The notes below the pieces were generated by a model. That model saw nothing but the letters and a program-made list of their open reading frames with translations, made no database searches and was not told the DNA's origin. Positions 49,935 through 50,762 of a DNA stretch of 50,762 nt are shown here, in pieces (the stretch's first letter is position 1; every line of letters starts with the position of its first letter). The position numbers and the translations under genes are program-made. The DNA is from Ovoidimarina sp050299695 (lineage in GTDB: Bacteria > Pseudomonadota > Alphaproteobacteria > Rhodobacterales > Rhodobacteraceae): contig JBNKWI010000016.1 in the NCBI GenBank assembly GCA_050299695.1, forward strand, positions 1 to 50,762, given 5' to 3'.

Positions 49935-50762
49935 CCCTGCACATGCCCGATATCGAGCGCGAACCGAACCGTGATGATGCGGCACGGGCGCTGAAGATGC
50001 TCAGGACCTGGGCAAAGGGCGCGAGTCCGGAGGAGATCGCCACGCTCGATCCGGCGCTGGCGCGGCTTCTGCCGGGCAACGAGGCGCTGGCCTATCCGGC
50101 GCTGTCGCGGGCCTATCCGGAGGAGTTTCAGGCGGACGCGGCCTACAAGGATACGCTGCCCGACCTTCAGAACGGCCCCGAGAGCCTCATCCGCGGCGCG
50201 CGGCGCGGCATCCAGCACGTGGGGATCTCGAATTTCCGCCTGCCGATCCGCTACCACACCCGCGACAATGGCGACCTGACGCTCGAAACCTCGGTGACCG
50301 GCACGGTCAGCCTCGAGGCCGAGAAGAAGGGCATCAACATGAGTCGCATCATGCGGTCCTTCTATGCCCATGCCGAGAGCACATTCTCCTTCGAGGTGAT
50401 CGCGGCGGCGCTCGACGACTACAAGCGCGACCTCGAGAGCTTCGACGCGCGGATCCAGATGCGGTTCTCGTTTCCGATGAAGGTTCAGAGCCTGCGCTCG
50501 GGCCTGACCGGCTGGCAGTATTACGACATCGCGCTGGAATTCGTCGAGCGGGACGGGGTGCGGCAGAAGATCCTGCATCTCGACTATGTCTATTCCTCGA
50601 CCTGCCCCTGCTCGCTGGAGTTGAGCGAGCACGCCCGCGCGACGCGGGGCCAGCTGGCCACGCCGCATTCGCAGCGCTCTGTGGCGCGGATCTCGGTGGT
50701 GGTCGAGCCCGGCACCGACTGCCTGTGGTTCGAGGACGTGGTGGTTCTATGCCGCTCGGCGG
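49931..50762 (+). CDS. folE2: GTP cyclohydrolase FolE2 (type IB), cut by window end
   Basis: FolE2 converts GTP to 7,8-dihydroneopterin triphosphate, the first step of folate synthesis, and is the zinc-independent alternative to FolE. About 277 residues are visible; the C-terminus is missing. Family motifs are HVGISNFRLPIRY, KGINMSRIMRSFY, and SSTCPCSLELSEHARATRGQLATPHSQRS with Cys at about 225 and 227, one of which is the metal-binding catalytic Cys. GGAGGT lies 4 nt before ATG 49931. In many bacteria folE2 is controlled by zinc; I see no obvious Zur site here. Confidence 0.93.
   Translation, partial: MTLHMPDIEREPNRDDAARALKMLRTWAKGASPEEIATLDPALARLLPGNEALAYPALSRAYPEEFQADAAYKDTLPDLQNGPESLIRGARRGIQHVGISNFRLPIRYHTRDNGDLTLETSVTGTVSLEAEKKGINMSRIMRSFYAHAESTFSFEVIAAALDDYKRDLESFDARIQMRFSFPMKVQSLRSGLTGWQYYDIALEFVERDGVRQKILHLDYVYSSTCPCSLELSEHARATRGQLATPHSQRSVARISVVVEPGTDCLWFEDVVVLCRSA

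Overview
The window is high-GC, densely packed DNA from an alphaproteobacterium, most likely of the Rhodobacteraceae/Paracoccaceae type. This rests on strongly G/C-ending codons, a one-step phosphatidylcholine synthase (Pcs), a SAM-II riboswitch in front of metZ, FolE2-type GTP cyclohydrolase and many 1-4 nt stop/start overlaps. I see no rRNA, tRNA, CRISPR array, insertion sequence or phage gene. The genes at both ends (truA, folE2) are cut by the window edge.

Layout. 1-3.7 kb: end of truA, two tiny candidate genes, a divergent DUF4198/HupE pair whose ATG codons overlap in one CATG, a twin-hairpin terminator, and pcs. 3.8-12.4 kb (minus): a complete glycogen operon glgB-glgC-glgA-glgX-pgm. 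12.5-13.8 kb (plus): a thioredoxin-fold protein and a phosphoglycolate phosphatase-like HAD enzyme.

13.8-23.5 kb (minus): the most unusual block. In transcription order it encodes a soluble Hanks-type Ser/Thr kinase, an FHA protein, a PP2C phosphatase, a dynamin-like protein with ruined GTP-binding motifs, an intact 695-aa dynamin-like GTPase, a second intact GTPase, a small Roadblock/LC7-like protein, an unrecognised protein and a P-loop kinase. Kinase, FHA and PP2C resemble the regulatory trio of some type VI secretion systems, but no secretion gene is present here. The layout suggests a phosphorylation-controlled membrane-remodelling GTPase machine. A possible ECF-sigma promoter lies between the two halves. 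I know of no named system with this composition.

23.7-32.3 kb: a BASS-like transporter, a 425-bp stretch without a recognisable gene, and a sugar catabolic cluster (Gfo/Idh/MocA dehydrogenase, TIM-barrel isomerase, RbsBCA-type ABC importer) divergent from a LacI regulator across two tandem palindromic operators. 32.4-37.9 kb: a PLP enzyme, an MFS transporter, a DEAD-box helicase, an exported glutathione peroxidase-like protein and a potassium-channel-like protein ending in a zinc ribbon. 38-42.6 kb (minus): a livKHMGF-type importer whose binding-protein gene is flanked by G/C-rich palindromic repeats. 42.9-50.8 kb: an EamA transporter, ispZ/yciB, PilZ protein, glutathione transferase, alpha/beta hydrolase, SAM-II riboswitch plus terminator plus metZ, a TetR regulator with a membrane protein, a class I amidotransferase, and the start of folE2 with a structured leader.
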